In this document: piece after piece, positions 35,942-44,133 of the stretch
Layout of the letters: each line of letters opens with the position of its first letter
Numbering within the stretch: position 1 is the stretch's first letter
Assembly (NCBI RefSeq): GCF_000181515.1
Contig: NZ_ABCG01000004.1
Coordinates: 24,001 to 88,000 of the forward strand
Direction: 5' to 3'
Origin: Erythrobacter sp. SD-21
GTDB taxonomy: Bacteria > Pseudomonadota > Alphaproteobacteria > Sphingomonadales > Sphingomonadaceae
DNA: 64,000 nucleotides
Notes under the pieces: model-generated
What the model was told of the DNA's origin: nothing
The model's database searches: none
The model's input: the letters and a program-made list of their open reading frames with translations, nothing else
Translations under genes and position numbers: made by a program

Positions 35942-38833
35942 ATGCGTTTGCAAAAGCACGTCTGGCTGAAAAGCGTCGCCACGATCGCGCTGACAATCGG
36001 TACGGCGACCAGCCTTGCAGGAACGGCCCATGCACAAGCCGTTACCGATCAGACGCTTTCCGATCTGCGCGTGGAGAGGGTGGGAACCTGCACGACGCTG
36101 ACGGTCGAATTCAACATCCGCCTGCAGATCCTCAGCTACTATCCCAGCCGGCCCGGGCGCGAATTGTACATCCGGGTCCGGCCACTCGATCCTTCGGCCA
36201 ATCTCGCAGCTCGTGACGCGCTGCGCCCGCCGGGCAGCCTGCCCGAATTGCGCTCTATCGAATACGACGGCACCGATCCGGGCGGTCCGCTGGTCTCGCT
36301 CTATTTCCAGCAGGACATGCAGTTCGAGGTCGAGGGGGGACCCCGGCCGGATTCGCTGGTCATCAAGCTTTTTCAGCCCGGAGAAGACCGCGCTTGCTCG
36401 CTGGCGCAGGCGCCGGCGGCCTCGACGGTCGTTGCTACGCCGGGGCCAGGCCCAGCCGTGACCGTTGCGGCCGAGCCGGATATTCCCCCCGGCCGTTTCG
36501 TCGTCAACGCGATCTCCGCTCCCGGTTCGATCGGCGAACTATCGCGCGAGCAGCGGGCCGCCATCGACGACCGTGTGGCGTACGACAGCCCGGTTGATCG
36601 CGAGGGCGAGGAATGGCACCGGTTGCGGCTCGGTTTCTACGAGACCAAGGAAGAAGCCGATGCGGCCGCTGCCAGTTTGGCGGACCTGTTTCCGGGTGCC
36701 TTCGCGATCGAGGTCTCGCCCGATGAGAGGGAAGAGGCCATTGCCACCCGCATGCCGATCGCTCCACCTGCCGACGTGAGCCTGGCCGGCGGAGAGGCCG
36801 GCATTCCGCCCGGGCTCTATATCGTCAACGCCCTTTCCAGCCCGGCCGAACTCGGCGATCTAAGCCCCGAGCAACAGGGAGCGATCAGCGGCCGCGTTGC
36901 CTATGACAGCGTTGTCGAGCGCGACGGCGAGGAATGGCATCGCCTGCGTGTCGGCTTCTTCGAGACCAAGGAGCAGGCCGAGGCCGCCGCCGCGCAGCTC
37001 GAGGAGGTCTTTCCGGCCGCCTGGACCTTGCGCATCTCGCCCGAGGAGCGCGCCGAGGGGATCGCTGCCCGCATGGACACGGGCGAGCTCATCGTCTCGC
37101 GCACCACGCGCCCTTCTATCGTTGCCAGTCCGGAGCAATCGGCCGAAGTCGATCGGCTGATCCTCGAGGCTGAAGCGGCCATTGCGCTTGGCAATAACGA
37201 CCGCGCTATCCAGCTGCTTACCAACGCGCGCCGCCTGCCCGAGGCGCAGAACACGCCGCGCGCGATCGAACTGCTTGGTCTCACTCGCGAGCGCAAGCAG
37301 CAGGTCGCGCAGGCCCAGGCGGAATACGAGGAATATTTGCGCCGCTATCCCGAGGGCGAGGACGCCGAACGCGTGCGCCAGCGGCTCGCCGCCTTGTCCG
37401 GTCCGGTCCAGACCGCGGAACTGCGCGAGGCGGAGGGCGGCAATCCTGCGGCATGGACGTGGGACGTGCGCGGCAGTTTCTCGCAATTCTACTATCGCGA
37501 CCAGAGCCGGACGCGCTTCGTTGACGCCGCCGTGCCTGAAGAGGACCCCGACGAGGACGACCAGGTCAATCTCAACCAGCTCCTTACCTCCGCCGACATA
37601 GCGATCATGGCGGGCAACGACCGCGGGCAATTCGAGGCCCGCGCTTCGGGATCCTATGTGTGGAATTTCCGCTCGGGTGGGCGCGATTTGAAGGCGATCA
37701 CTGCGCTCTATGTGGGCGCTTCCGACGCTCGGAGCGGTATCCAGTCGCGCTTTGGACGCCAGACGCGCAATTCGGGCGGCGTATTCGGGCGCTTCGACGG
37801 CACCTGGGTCGGTTGGCAGGCGGACGAAAAGGTCAAGGTGAACGCGGTCGCGGGTTTTCCTGTCCTCACTTCGCGCCAGACCCGCATTCTGGACGAACGC
37901 CGCTTCTACGGCGCCAGCATCGACTATGGGGAGCGCAGCGATGCGGTGCAGGCGACAGCCTACTTCCTCAACCAGGAAGCGCGCGGGGGTTTTGTCGACC
38001 GCCGCTCGATCGGAGCCGAACTTCGGCTGCGCAAGGACCGTTTCAACGCCTTCGGGCTGCTCGATTACGACATTCATCACGAGGAAGTAAACCTCGCGCT
38101 GGCGACGCTTGCCTATACGGCGGAGGATGGCTCCAACCTCAGCATGACGGCGGATTATCGCCGCTCGCCGCTGCTGACGACCAGCAACGCGCTGATCGGC
38201 CAGATCGGGGTGATCGACGCGCTGCCCTTCACCGATCTGCGCGACCTTTTGCGGTTCTATACCGAGGACGAGATTTACCGGATCGCGCGCGATCGGACGC
38301 TCGTGACCAAGTCGCTCACCACCGCCTATTCGCGGCCCATCACCGAAAAACTGCAGGCGAATTTCGATTTCACCCTGACCGAAACCAGCGGCTCGCCGCT
38401 CATCCCTGCGACCGACGGGACGCAGGAAATCCCGGCGCTCGCCAGCACCGGAACCGAGTACTATTTCGGTGCCCAGGTGGTGGGCACCGGCTTCCTCTGG
38501 GACAACGACATCTACATCCTTTCGGGCCGCTACGCCGACACGCAGCGTTCCCACAGCTACACAGTCGACTTCAACGCACGCGTGCCGCTGACCGACAAGG
38601 TGCGCCTGACACCGCGGCTGCGGTACGGGCGGCGCGAGGACCGGATTTCGCAGACGACCTACGAACAGTTCCAGCCCAGTCTGCGCGTCAACATCTATCC
38701 CTTCCGCCACGGCGAGATTGAACTGGAGGCCGGAATGAACTTTGCCTCGCAGCGCATCCGCGATTTGATGGGTGTCTCGACATTCGACGAGACGGGGGTC
38801 ATATTCACTGCCGGCTACCGGCTTGATTTCTGA
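35942..38833 (+). CDS. Outer-membrane-barrel-like protein with SPOR-like and TPR modules
   Basis: 963 residues. A signal peptide ends near AHAQ. A beta-rich domain (about 35-150) is followed by two similar segments of about 85 residues (GRFVVNAISAPGSIGELS... and GLYIVNALSSPAELGDLS..., each with EEWHRLRxGFxETKE) that look like SPOR domains. A TPR-like helical part follows (about 400-480). From about 500 the sequence alternates short strands and ends YRLDF, typical of an outer-membrane barrel. AGGAG touches ATG 35942; TTG 35948 is an alternative start. As the gene after the two cytochromes it is the candidate porin sheath of a porin-cytochrome conduit. Confidence 0.75.
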   Translation: MRLQKHVWLKSVATIALTIGTATSLAGTAHAQAVTDQTLSDLRVERVGTCTTLTVEFNIRLQILSYYPSRPGRELYIRVRPLDPSANLAARDALRPPGSLPELRSIEYDGTDPGGPLVSLYFQQDMQFEVEGGPRPDSLVIKLFQPGEDRACSLAQAPAASTVVATPGPGPAVTVAAEPDIPPGRFVVNAISAPGSIGELSREQRAAIDDRVAYDSPVDREGEEWHRLRLGFYETKEEADAAAASLADLFPGAFAIEVSPDEREEAIATRMPIAPPADVSLAGGEAGIPPGLYIVNALSSPAELGDLSPEQQGAISGRVAYDSVVERDGEEWHRLRVGFFETKEQAEAAAAQLEEVFPAAWTLRISPEERAEGIAARMDTGELIVSRTTRPSIVASPEQSAEVDRLILEAEAAIALGNNDRAIQLLTNARRLPEAQNTPRAIELLGLTRERKQQVAQAQAEYEEYLRRYPEGEDAERVRQRLAALSGPVQTAELREAEGGNPAAWTWDVRGSFSQFYYRDQSRTRFVDAAVPEEDPDEDDQVNLNQLLTSADIAIMAGNDRGQFEARASGSYVWNFRSGGRDLKAITALYVGASDARSGIQSRFGRQTRNSGGVFGRFDGTWVGWQADEKVKVNAVAGFPVLTSRQTRILDERRFYGASIDYGERSDAVQATAYFLNQEARGGFVDRRSIGAELRLRKDRFNAFGLLDYDIHHEEVNLALATLAYTAEDGSNLSMTADYRRSPLLTTSNALIGQIGVIDALPFTDLRDLLRFYTEDEIYRIARDRTLVTKSLTTAYSRPITEKLQANFDFTLTETSGSPLIPATDGTQEIPALASTGTEYYFGAQVVGTGFLWDNDIYILSGRYADTQRSHSYTVDFNARVPLTDKVRLTPRLRYGRREDRISQTTYEQFQPSLRVNIYPFRHGEIELEAGMNFASQRIRDLMGVSTFDETGVIFTAGYRLDF

Positions 38834-38881
38834 TCGCGCCGCGCCGGAACGGAAACGGACCGCATTGGGGAGGGGGTTTCT

Positions 38882-40822
38882 ATGATTGCCGAGGCCGGAC
38901 TTGCAGCCCTGTGGCTGGCCGCCGCGCTGACTATTGCGCAGCTTGCGCTGGGCGTGCTCGGCCTGCGCCGTGCCGGGGAGGGGCTGGCCGAGGCAATCAT
39001 TCCCGTTTCCGTGCTGCAGGCTCTGCTGGTCACCTTCAGTTTCGTGTGTCTGGTGACGCTGTTCATGCGCTCCGACATGTCCGTGCTGCTGGTCGCCGCG
39101 AACAGCCATTCGGCCAAGCCCATGATCTACAAATTCGCCGGCACATGGGGCAATCACGAGGGCTCTATGCTGCTGTGGGTGACGATCCTCAGCATAGCGG
39201 GGGCGACCATCGCTGCGTTCGAGCGCAAGCTGCGGACCGACACCAAGGTCGCGACCCTAGCCGCGCAGGCGGCAATCGCGCTCGGCTTCTACGGATTCTT
39301 GCTGCTATCCTCCAACCCTTTCGAGCGGATCGAAAACGTGATCGAGGGGGCGGGACTCAACCCCCTGCTGCAGGACCCCGGCCTCGCCTTCCACCCACCC
39401 ACGCTTTACGCGGGCTATGTCGGCATGTCGGCGGCGTTCTCCTTCGCGGTTGGCGCGCTGGTCACCCGCGATGTCGGCCCGGAATTCGCCCGTGCGATGC
39501 GGCCGTGGATCCTCGCCTCGTGGATATTCCTCACCATCGGGATCGTGGCGGGCAGTTACTGGGCCTACTACACGCTGGGCTGGGGCGGCTGGTGGTTCTG
39601 GGACCCGGTCGAGAACGCCTCCCTCATGCCATGGCTGGCAACGACCGCGCTTCTCCATTCGGTCACGGTCCTCGCCACGCGCGACGGCTTGCGGGCGTGG
39701 ACGATCATGCTCGCCGTGCTGGCCTTCTCGATGTCGATGGTCGGCACGTTCCTCGTGCGCTCGGGCATCCTCACCAGCGTCCATTCCTTCGCCGTCGATC
39801 CGGAGCGCGGGGTTTTCATCCTCGGCCTGCTGGTGTTCTACATTTGCGGCGCCCTTGCGCTGTTCGCGCTGCGGATCGGGACCGTGCGCGAAGGCAGCCG
39901 GTTCGACCTTGTCAGCCGCGAATCCGCGCTGGTGATGAACAATCTGCTGCTCACCGTGATCCTTGTGGTGGTGCTGTGCGGCACGCTCTATCCGCTCGCG
40001 CTGGAGCTTGCGAATGGCGAGAAGATTTCGGTCGGCGCGCCTTATTTCAACGCGGTGGCGGGGCCGCTGGCGGTAATTCTCATGCTGATACTTGCGGCAG
40101 GACCGCTGCTGCGCTGGCGGACCGACAGCACGAAGAAGCTCGTCGACCGCATTGCCCTCGCGCTCGTGTCCGGGGCGGGGGCGGCGTTGCTGCTGGCGGT
40201 GTTTGCCGGAGACCTTGGCATCCTGCCCTATCTCGGCCTCGTTGTGGCCGCAGTCGTCGGTGTGGCGAGCGTCGCGCCCTTGTGGAAGCGCAATTTGCGC
40301 CGTACGCCGCTCTTCACCTGGGGCATGGTCATCGCACACCTCGGCTGCGCAGTCTCCATCGTCGGCATGGCCAGTGAGAGCGCGTTTACGCAAGAGAACC
40401 TCGTCGCGATGGAAATCGGCGAGACGCAGCGCATCCACGATTTCGAGGTCACGCTGGAGGATGTGCGCGAGGCGCCGGGACCCAATTACGCCGCGCTCGA
40501 AGCGGTAGCCGTCGTGCGCCGCGAGGGTGCCGAGCCGCTGCGCATGGTCCCGCAGCTGCATCAGTTCTCCGACCCGGTGATGCAGACCAACCAGGCCGCC
40601 ATCGAGACCTATTGGAACGGCCAGCTCTACATCGTAGTGGGCGACCGCTCGATCGGCAACCGCTTCCTGATGCGGCTGTGGTGGAAGCCGTGGGTGACCC
40701 TTATCTGGATCGGCGGGTTGATGATCGCGCTGGGGGGGCTGCTGGCGCTGCTCGGGCGCGTGCGGCGCGATATCGTGAGCCGCAAACCGGCTGCACCGGA
40801 ATTGAAAGGAGCGCCGGCATGA
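38882..40822 (+). CDS. ccmF: Cytochrome c heme lyase subunit CcmF
   Basis: 646 residues, the normal CcmF length, with many transmembrane helices. The heme-handling WWD motif is clear (GWGGWWFWDPVENASLMPWL), and conserved His residues occur in GTWGNHEGSM, FHPPTLY and the LLHSV loop. CcmF with CcmH ligates heme to CxxCH apocytochromes in the periplasm. It lies 48 nt after the barrel gene, and its stop overlaps ccmG (ATGA). Linked maturation genes fit the very high heme demand of this locus. ccmABCDE are not in the window. Confidence 0.95.
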   Translation: MIAEAGLAALWLAAALTIAQLALGVLGLRRAGEGLAEAIIPVSVLQALLVTFSFVCLVTLFMRSDMSVLLVAANSHSAKPMIYKFAGTWGNHEGSMLLWVTILSIAGATIAAFERKLRTDTKVATLAAQAAIALGFYGFLLLSSNPFERIENVIEGAGLNPLLQDPGLAFHPPTLYAGYVGMSAAFSFAVGALVTRDVGPEFARAMRPWILASWIFLTIGIVAGSYWAYYTLGWGGWWFWDPVENASLMPWLATTALLHSVTVLATRDGLRAWTIMLAVLAFSMSMVGTFLVRSGILTSVHSFAVDPERGVFILGLLVFYICGALALFALRIGTVREGSRFDLVSRESALVMNNLLLTVILVVVLCGTLYPLALELANGEKISVGAPYFNAVAGPLAVILMLILAAGPLLRWRTDSTKKLVDRIALALVSGAGAALLLAVFAGDLGILPYLGLVVAAVVGVASVAPLWKRNLRRTPLFTWGMVIAHLGCAVSIVGMASESAFTQENLVAMEIGETQRIHDFEVTLEDVREAPGPNYAALEAVAVVRREGAEPLRMVPQLHQFSDPVMQTNQAAIETYWNGQLYIVVGDRSIGNRFLMRLWWKPWVTLIWIGGLMIALGGLLALLGRVRRDIVSRKPAAPELKGAPA

Positions 40823-41349
40823 TGCGCAAACCGCTCCTCTGGCTGCCCATGGTGCTCGGCCTCGGGCTGTTCGTGCTGTTCTACCTCGGGCTCGAAAATC
40901 CCGGTCAGCGGATCATCAATTCCAACGTCATCGGCCGGGAACTGCCCGAATTCAGCACGCAGGTCGCCGTCGAAGGCGTGGAGCCGGTCAGCAGCGAAAA
41001 TCTGCGCGACGGAAACCCGCGGCTGGTCAATGTCTTCGCCAGCTGGTGCGCGCCGTGCATTCAGGAGATCCCGGTGCTGCTGCGCCTGCGCGCGCAGGGG
41101 ATCGAAATCGACGGCATAGCGGTGCACGACCGGCCCGCCGACATTTCGCGCTTCCTCGCGGAGAATGGCAATCCCTACCGCCGTATCGGGCTTGACAACG
41201 AAGGCCGCAGCCAGCTGGAAATCGGATCGTCGGGTGTGCCGGAAACCTTTGTGATCGATCGCGAGGGGCGGATCGTCTACCAGCACATCGGCATCGTGAC
41301 CGAGCAGGACATTCCCGAGATTCTCGCCCGGCTCGGGGGTACGGGATGA
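40819..41349 (+). CDS. ccmG: Thiol-disulfide oxidoreductase CcmG/DsbE
   Basis: 176 residues. A membrane anchor (about 5-24) precedes a thioredoxin fold with active site WCAPC (FASWCAPCIQE) and the cis-proline GVPETF. CcmG reduces apocytochrome CxxCH disulfides before heme attachment. Start overlaps ccmF and stop overlaps ccmH, both by 4 nt. The longer frame from 40612 lies inside ccmF and is not used. Confidence 0.93.
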   Translation: MMRKPLLWLPMVLGLGLFVLFYLGLENPGQRIINSNVIGRELPEFSTQVAVEGVEPVSSENLRDGNPRLVNVFASWCAPCIQEIPVLLRLRAQGIEIDGIAVHDRPADISRFLAENGNPYRRIGLDNEGRSQLEIGSSGVPETFVIDREGRIVYQHIGIVTEQDIPEILARLGGTG

Positions 41350-41738
41350 TGCGGCGGCTGCTCCTTGCGATCTTTCTCCTGACAGCAGCCCCGCTTGCGG
41401 CGCAGGACTATGCGCATGAAGCGCTGGCCGATCCGGCGCAGGAAGCCGCCGCAATCGAATTGATGGATTCGCTGCGCTGCGTGGTGTGCCAGGGCCAGCC
41501 GATTTCAGGAAGCAACGCCGACATAGCCGGCGATATGCGGCGTATTGTGCGCGAGCGGATCGCCGCGGGGGAAACGCCCGAGCAAGTGCGCGAATGGCTG
41601 ATTACCCGCTATGGTGATTTCGTGAGCTTCAAGCCGGTGGTGAAGCCGGCGACCTGGGGGCTGTGGCTGGTCCCGCTGGCGGCGCTGCTGCTCGGGCTTG
41701 TGCTGGTCTCGCGCCGGGTCAGGCTGAGGAGGAACTGA
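41346..41738 (+). CDS. ccmH: Cytochrome c maturation protein CcmH
   Basis: 130 residues, a typical short CcmH. A signal or anchor helix is followed by the redox motif LRCVVCQGQ and the three-helix domain (ERIAAGETPEQVREWLITRYGD in two parts), then a C-terminal membrane helix near 100-122. It works with CcmG and CcmF in heme ligation. Ends in a one-base overlap with the next ORF (TGATG). Confidence 0.93.
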   Translation: MMRRLLLAIFLLTAAPLAAQDYAHEALADPAQEAAAIELMDSLRCVVCQGQPISGSNADIAGDMRRIVRERIAAGETPEQVREWLITRYGDFVSFKPVVKPATWGLWLVPLAALLLGLVLVSRRVRLRRN

Positions 41739-41923
41739 TGGGCTGGCTCATAACCCTTGCGCTGACCGCGCTTTCCTTCGGCTTCCTCTATTTCAGTAAG
41801 CAATGTTCGCGGCAGGCGCTGGAAATCTGCGCAGCAGCCCTGTTGATCGGCATTGCGGGTTACGCCTGGCAGGGATCGCCGGAGATGGAGGGTAACCCGG
41901 TGAGCCGCGCCATCCCGCGCTGA
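41738..41923 (+). CDS. Short CcmI-like membrane hairpin protein (no TPR domain)
   Basis: 61 residues. Two helices (GWLITLALTALSFGFLYF and a second near 30-47) followed by AWQGSPEMEGNPV resemble the N-terminal membrane portion of CcmI in sphingomonads, but the periplasmic TPR domain is absent. GAGGA precedes the start. The stop directly abuts the opposing Nudix gene, so truncation by rearrangement is possible. The TPR gene at 29357 may complement it. Confidence 0.7.
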   Translation: MGWLITLALTALSFGFLYFSKQCSRQALEICAAALLIGIAGYAWQGSPEMEGNPVSRAIPR

Positions 41924-42706
41924 TCAGCCGCGCGCGACCGTGTCGAGCGGCTCGCCCGTGACCGGATAGCCGAGGTCCTCGCCGATCTCGAGCCAGCTTT
42001 TGCCTTCCCGCTCTCCCATGAACGGTGTGATGGTGCGCACGGGGATGCGGTCGGCCTGTTCCTTGGCTGCCGCGTAATCCTCGAACAGAGCGAGGCGCTC
42101 CAAATTGCGCCGAGTGGGGAAGATGATCTTGATATCGCCGCGCGATGCCGCGTCGAGCGCGCCTTGCGCGGTGGTCCAGAAAAGATGCGTGTTTTCCGAC
42201 AAATTGGCCTCGATCTCCACCGCACCGGTGCCGAGATCGGCGATATAGAAGCGCGTGTCGTAAACGCGCGAAAGCTTCTCGTTCTTGGGAAACCAGCGCG
42301 CGAAGGGCGTGAGTTGGGGAAGGTCCAACTCCCAGCCGAAATGATCGAGTACGCTTTCCAGATCGCCCGTCTGCATGAGATAGCGCCGCGCGGCGCGCGC
42401 CTTGTCGGCGTCGATATTGCCCGCAAGGCCAATGGCGAGACCGGTTTCCTCCAGCGTCTCGCGGACGACGGCGATCTGGTGCGCGGCTTCGTCGGCATCG
42501 AGCGGGCCGCCCATCATCGCGCCGAGATTGAAATCGGCCGGATCGACGCGGCCACCGGGGAAGACCGCCATGCCGCCTGCAAACACCATCTCGCGGCTGC
42601 GGATGGTCATCAGGATCTCGGGCGGTCCGCCGTCCCTGGCATTTCGGAAAATAACTACGGTTGCTGCGGGGATTCCATCGGGCGGGCTATTATGGTTCGC
42701 GCTCAT
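41924..42706 (-). CDS. Nudix hydrolase
   Basis: 260 residues, ATG at 42706. The Nudix box is present but stretched: GGRVDPADF is followed after an insert by VRETLEETGLA (the REx2EE metal site). The overall layout resembles NUDT19-like or CoA-pyrophosphatase-type members that carry an insert in this position. The exact nucleotide substrate is not readable. It is tail-to-tail with the ccm operon with no spacer. Confidence 0.85.
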   Translation of the reverse strand: MSANHNSPPDGIPAATVVIFRNARDGGPPEILMTIRSREMVFAGGMAVFPGGRVDPADFNLGAMMGGPLDADEAAHQIAVVRETLEETGLAIGLAGNIDADKARAARRYLMQTGDLESVLDHFGWELDLPQLTPFARWFPKNEKLSRVYDTRFYIADLGTGAVEIEANLSENTHLFWTTAQGALDAASRGDIKIIFPTRRNLERLALFEDYAAAKEQADRIPVRTITPFMGEREGKSWLEIGEDLGYPVTGEPLDTVARG

Positions 42707-42846
42707 GGCCGCCTATGTGCCGCCAAGCGGCGCGCTTGCCAAGCTGTGAAAGTTAACGCGGGGGAGTCGGGAAATTTTACACACGGGCCCTCGCGCAAAT
42801 CGACGTTAACCACTGGCTTGCGCGGGTTTGCGAGGCTTTTCGAGTT

Positions 42847-42862
42847 TGGCACGCGGTGTGCA
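42847..42862 (+). promoter_or_regulatory. Sigma-54 (RpoN) type promoter of the candidate small RNA
   Basis: TTGGCACGCGGTGTGCA matches the YTGGCACG-N4-TTGCW consensus with the -24 GG (42848-42849) and -12 GC (42860-42861) correctly 12 bp apart. The 15 bases TCGAGTTTGGCACGC are identical to the psp promoter at about 52.97 kb. Expected start of transcription is near 42873. Confidence 0.6.
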
Positions 42863-42872
42863 TAGTGTCCCG

Positions 42873-42978
42873 TGTCCCAAAAGTCTTCGAGAGGCGGACC
42901 GTCCCGGTCTCCAAGGTCCGCCTCCCCGATACAAAGAAACCCGCCCGGTCGTCCCACCGGGCGGGTTTTTGTTTTTTG
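42873..42978 (+). ncRNA. Candidate sigma-54-dependent small RNA
   Basis: About 106 nt. From the predicted start an A-rich single-stranded 5' part (GTGTCCCAAAAGTC) leads into a perfect 10-bp stem (GAGGCGGACC at 42891-42900, GGTCCGCCTC at 42915-42924) with a 14-nt loop. An unpaired CCCGATACAAAGAAA linker follows, then a strong terminator (42940-42965) with a T-rich tail. No open reading frame with a ribosome binding site fits inside. The psp-like promoter suggests induction by envelope stress through PspF. This is inference; no known RNA family was recognised. Confidence 0.5.
42940..42978 (+). terminator. Rho-independent terminator of the candidate small RNA
   Basis: The arms CCCGCCCGGT and ACCGGGCGGG enclose a short loop and are followed by TTTTTGTTTTTT. 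No protein gene on the plus strand ends before it, which is the main hint that a non-coding RNA is made here. Confidence 0.85.
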
Positions 42979-43128
42979 GTTGGCCTCAAGCGCCGGCGGC
43001 TCGCCTTCTGGCGCTGCTGCTGAAGGTCGATCTTGGTCACGGCAGTCAAAGGGCGACCGCCCGCCCGCAACGGGTGCAGCTTGCTGCACGTCTAGCGAGG
43101 ACGCTCGCACGCAGGTGCGAGCGAAAAA

Positions 43129-43458
43129 CTAAGACGCCTTGGCCACCTGCTTTTCGTCCATGAGCGTCTGCAATTCGCCAGCCTCGAACATTTCCATCAT
43201 GATGTCGCTGCCGCCGAGAAATTCGCCCTTCACGTAGAGCTGGGGAATGGTCGGCCAGTCGGAATAGGCCTTGATGCCCTGGCGGATTTCCATGTCCTGC
43301 AGCACGTCGACGCTGTCATAGGCGACACCGCAATGGTCGAGGATGGCCACCGCGCGGCTGGAAAAGCCGCACTGCGGGAAGAGCGGCGTGCCCTTCATGA
43401 AGAGGACGACGTCGTTTGCCTTGACGATGTCGGAGATGCGCGAATTTACGTCGGACAT
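43129..43458 (-). CDS. grxD: Monothiol glutaredoxin (Grx4/GrxD family)
   Basis: 109 residues with the CGFS active site (PQCGFSSRA) and the family motifs VVLFMKGTP and WPTIPQLYVKGEFLGGSDI. CGFS glutaredoxins carry [2Fe-2S] clusters and act with BolA proteins in iron-sulfur trafficking. The BolA gene lies 38 nt upstream on the same strand, the usual arrangement. Confidence 0.95.
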   Translation of the reverse strand: MSDVNSRISDIVKANDVVLFMKGTPLFPQCGFSSRAVAILDHCGVAYDSVDVLQDMEIRQGIKAYSDWPTIPQLYVKGEFLGGSDIMMEMFEAGELQTLMDEKQVAKAS

Positions 43459-43496
43459 GCTTGCCCTGCCTTTGAATTGCTAAATCTGGTGAGAGA

Positions 43497-43730
43497 TCAG
43501 TTGGGGGCTTGGGTGGTCAGTTGCAAGGCGTGGAGCTCGCCGCCCATACGCTCGCCCAAAGCCTCGTAGACCATCTTGTGCTGGGCGACGCGGGTCTTGC
43601 CGGCGAACTGCGGCGCAGTGACCTTGGCCGCCCAGTGATCGTCGTCGCCCGCAAGATCGCGCATCTCGACAACCGCGCCCGGAAGCGCGGCTTCGATCAG
43701 CGCCACGATGTCTTCGGCTGGCATCGGCAT
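43497..43730 (-). CDS. BolA family protein
   Basis: 77 residues with the BolA fold signature: VEMRDLAGDDDHWAAKVTAPQF and HKMVYEALGERMGGELHAL. The His residues are potential cluster ligands with the CGFS glutaredoxin encoded next. It follows the zeta-subunit gene by 4 nt. Confidence 0.93.
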   Translation of the reverse strand: MPMPAEDIVALIEAALPGAVVEMRDLAGDDDHWAAKVTAPQFAGKTRVAQHKMVYEALGERMGGELHALQLTTQAPN

Positions 43731-43734
43731 GGGA

Positions 43735-44061
43735 TCAGTTCTCGTCGCTCATGTACTGGCGGCGCGCCTCGATCTGGCATTCGTCGAGCTTGGCGCGGAT
43801 GTCTGCCTCGCTGACGTCGCAATCGGAAGCCGTCAGGTCGCCGAGCAGCTTGCGGATCACGTCCTCATCGCCCGCTTCCTCGAAATCGGCCTGTACGACC
43901 GCCTTCTTGTAAGCGTCGGTTTCTTCTTCGGTCAGGCCCATCAGCCCCGCGGCCCATTCGCCCAGCAGGCGGTTGCGGCGCGCGGCGATCTTGAATTCGG
44001 TTTCCTGGTCGAAAGCGTACTTGGTTTCCTCGCCGCGTTCGCGATCCTTGAAGTCGGTCAT
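43735..44061 (-). CDS. F1-ATPase inhibitor zeta subunit (DUF1476)
   Basis: 108 residues, start MTDFKDRERGEETKYAFDQE, then FKIAARRNRLLGEWAA and a four-helix bundle region ending in SDCDVSEADIRAKLDEC. This family is the alphaproteobacterial zeta subunit that blocks ATP hydrolysis by F1FO-ATP synthase, using its N-terminal segment. It leads the bolA-grxD set. Confidence 0.9.
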   Translation of the reverse strand: MTDFKDRERGEETKYAFDQETEFKIAARRNRLLGEWAAGLMGLTEEETDAYKKAVVQADFEEAGDEDVIRKLLGDLTASDCDVSEADIRAKLDECQIEARRQYMSDEN

Positions 44062-44133
44062 GTCTTTCCCCTTGGAAGGTGTCGCTTATCGAATAGGGAC
44101 GCCCATCGGGCGCGGCAAGGGCGCAAGCGCGGT

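Larger units (their letters stand above)
42707..43128. other. Intergenic region holding a candidate small RNA
   Basis: 422 bases between the Nudix and glutaredoxin genes carry no convincing protein gene. Frames such as 42872-43132 cross the terminator and lack family features. The region contains a sigma-54-type promoter, an RNA-like double hairpin with terminator (see separate entries) and, near 43100, a stem-loop with arms CGCTCGCA / TGCGAGCG downstream of the glutaredoxin gene. An ATTTTACAC 9-mer at 42774-42782 is shared with the psp control region. Confidence 0.6.

Noticed and set aside
34076-36037. 653-codon minus-strand frame opposite the 35-heme cytochrome
   Set aside because: Its regular repeats mirror the 138-bp coding repeat on the plus strand; no ribosome binding site or domain.
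42872-43132. Small protein genes in the 42.7-43.1 kb gap (both strands)
   Set aside because: The frames cross a strong terminator, lack ribosome binding sites and have arbitrary composition.
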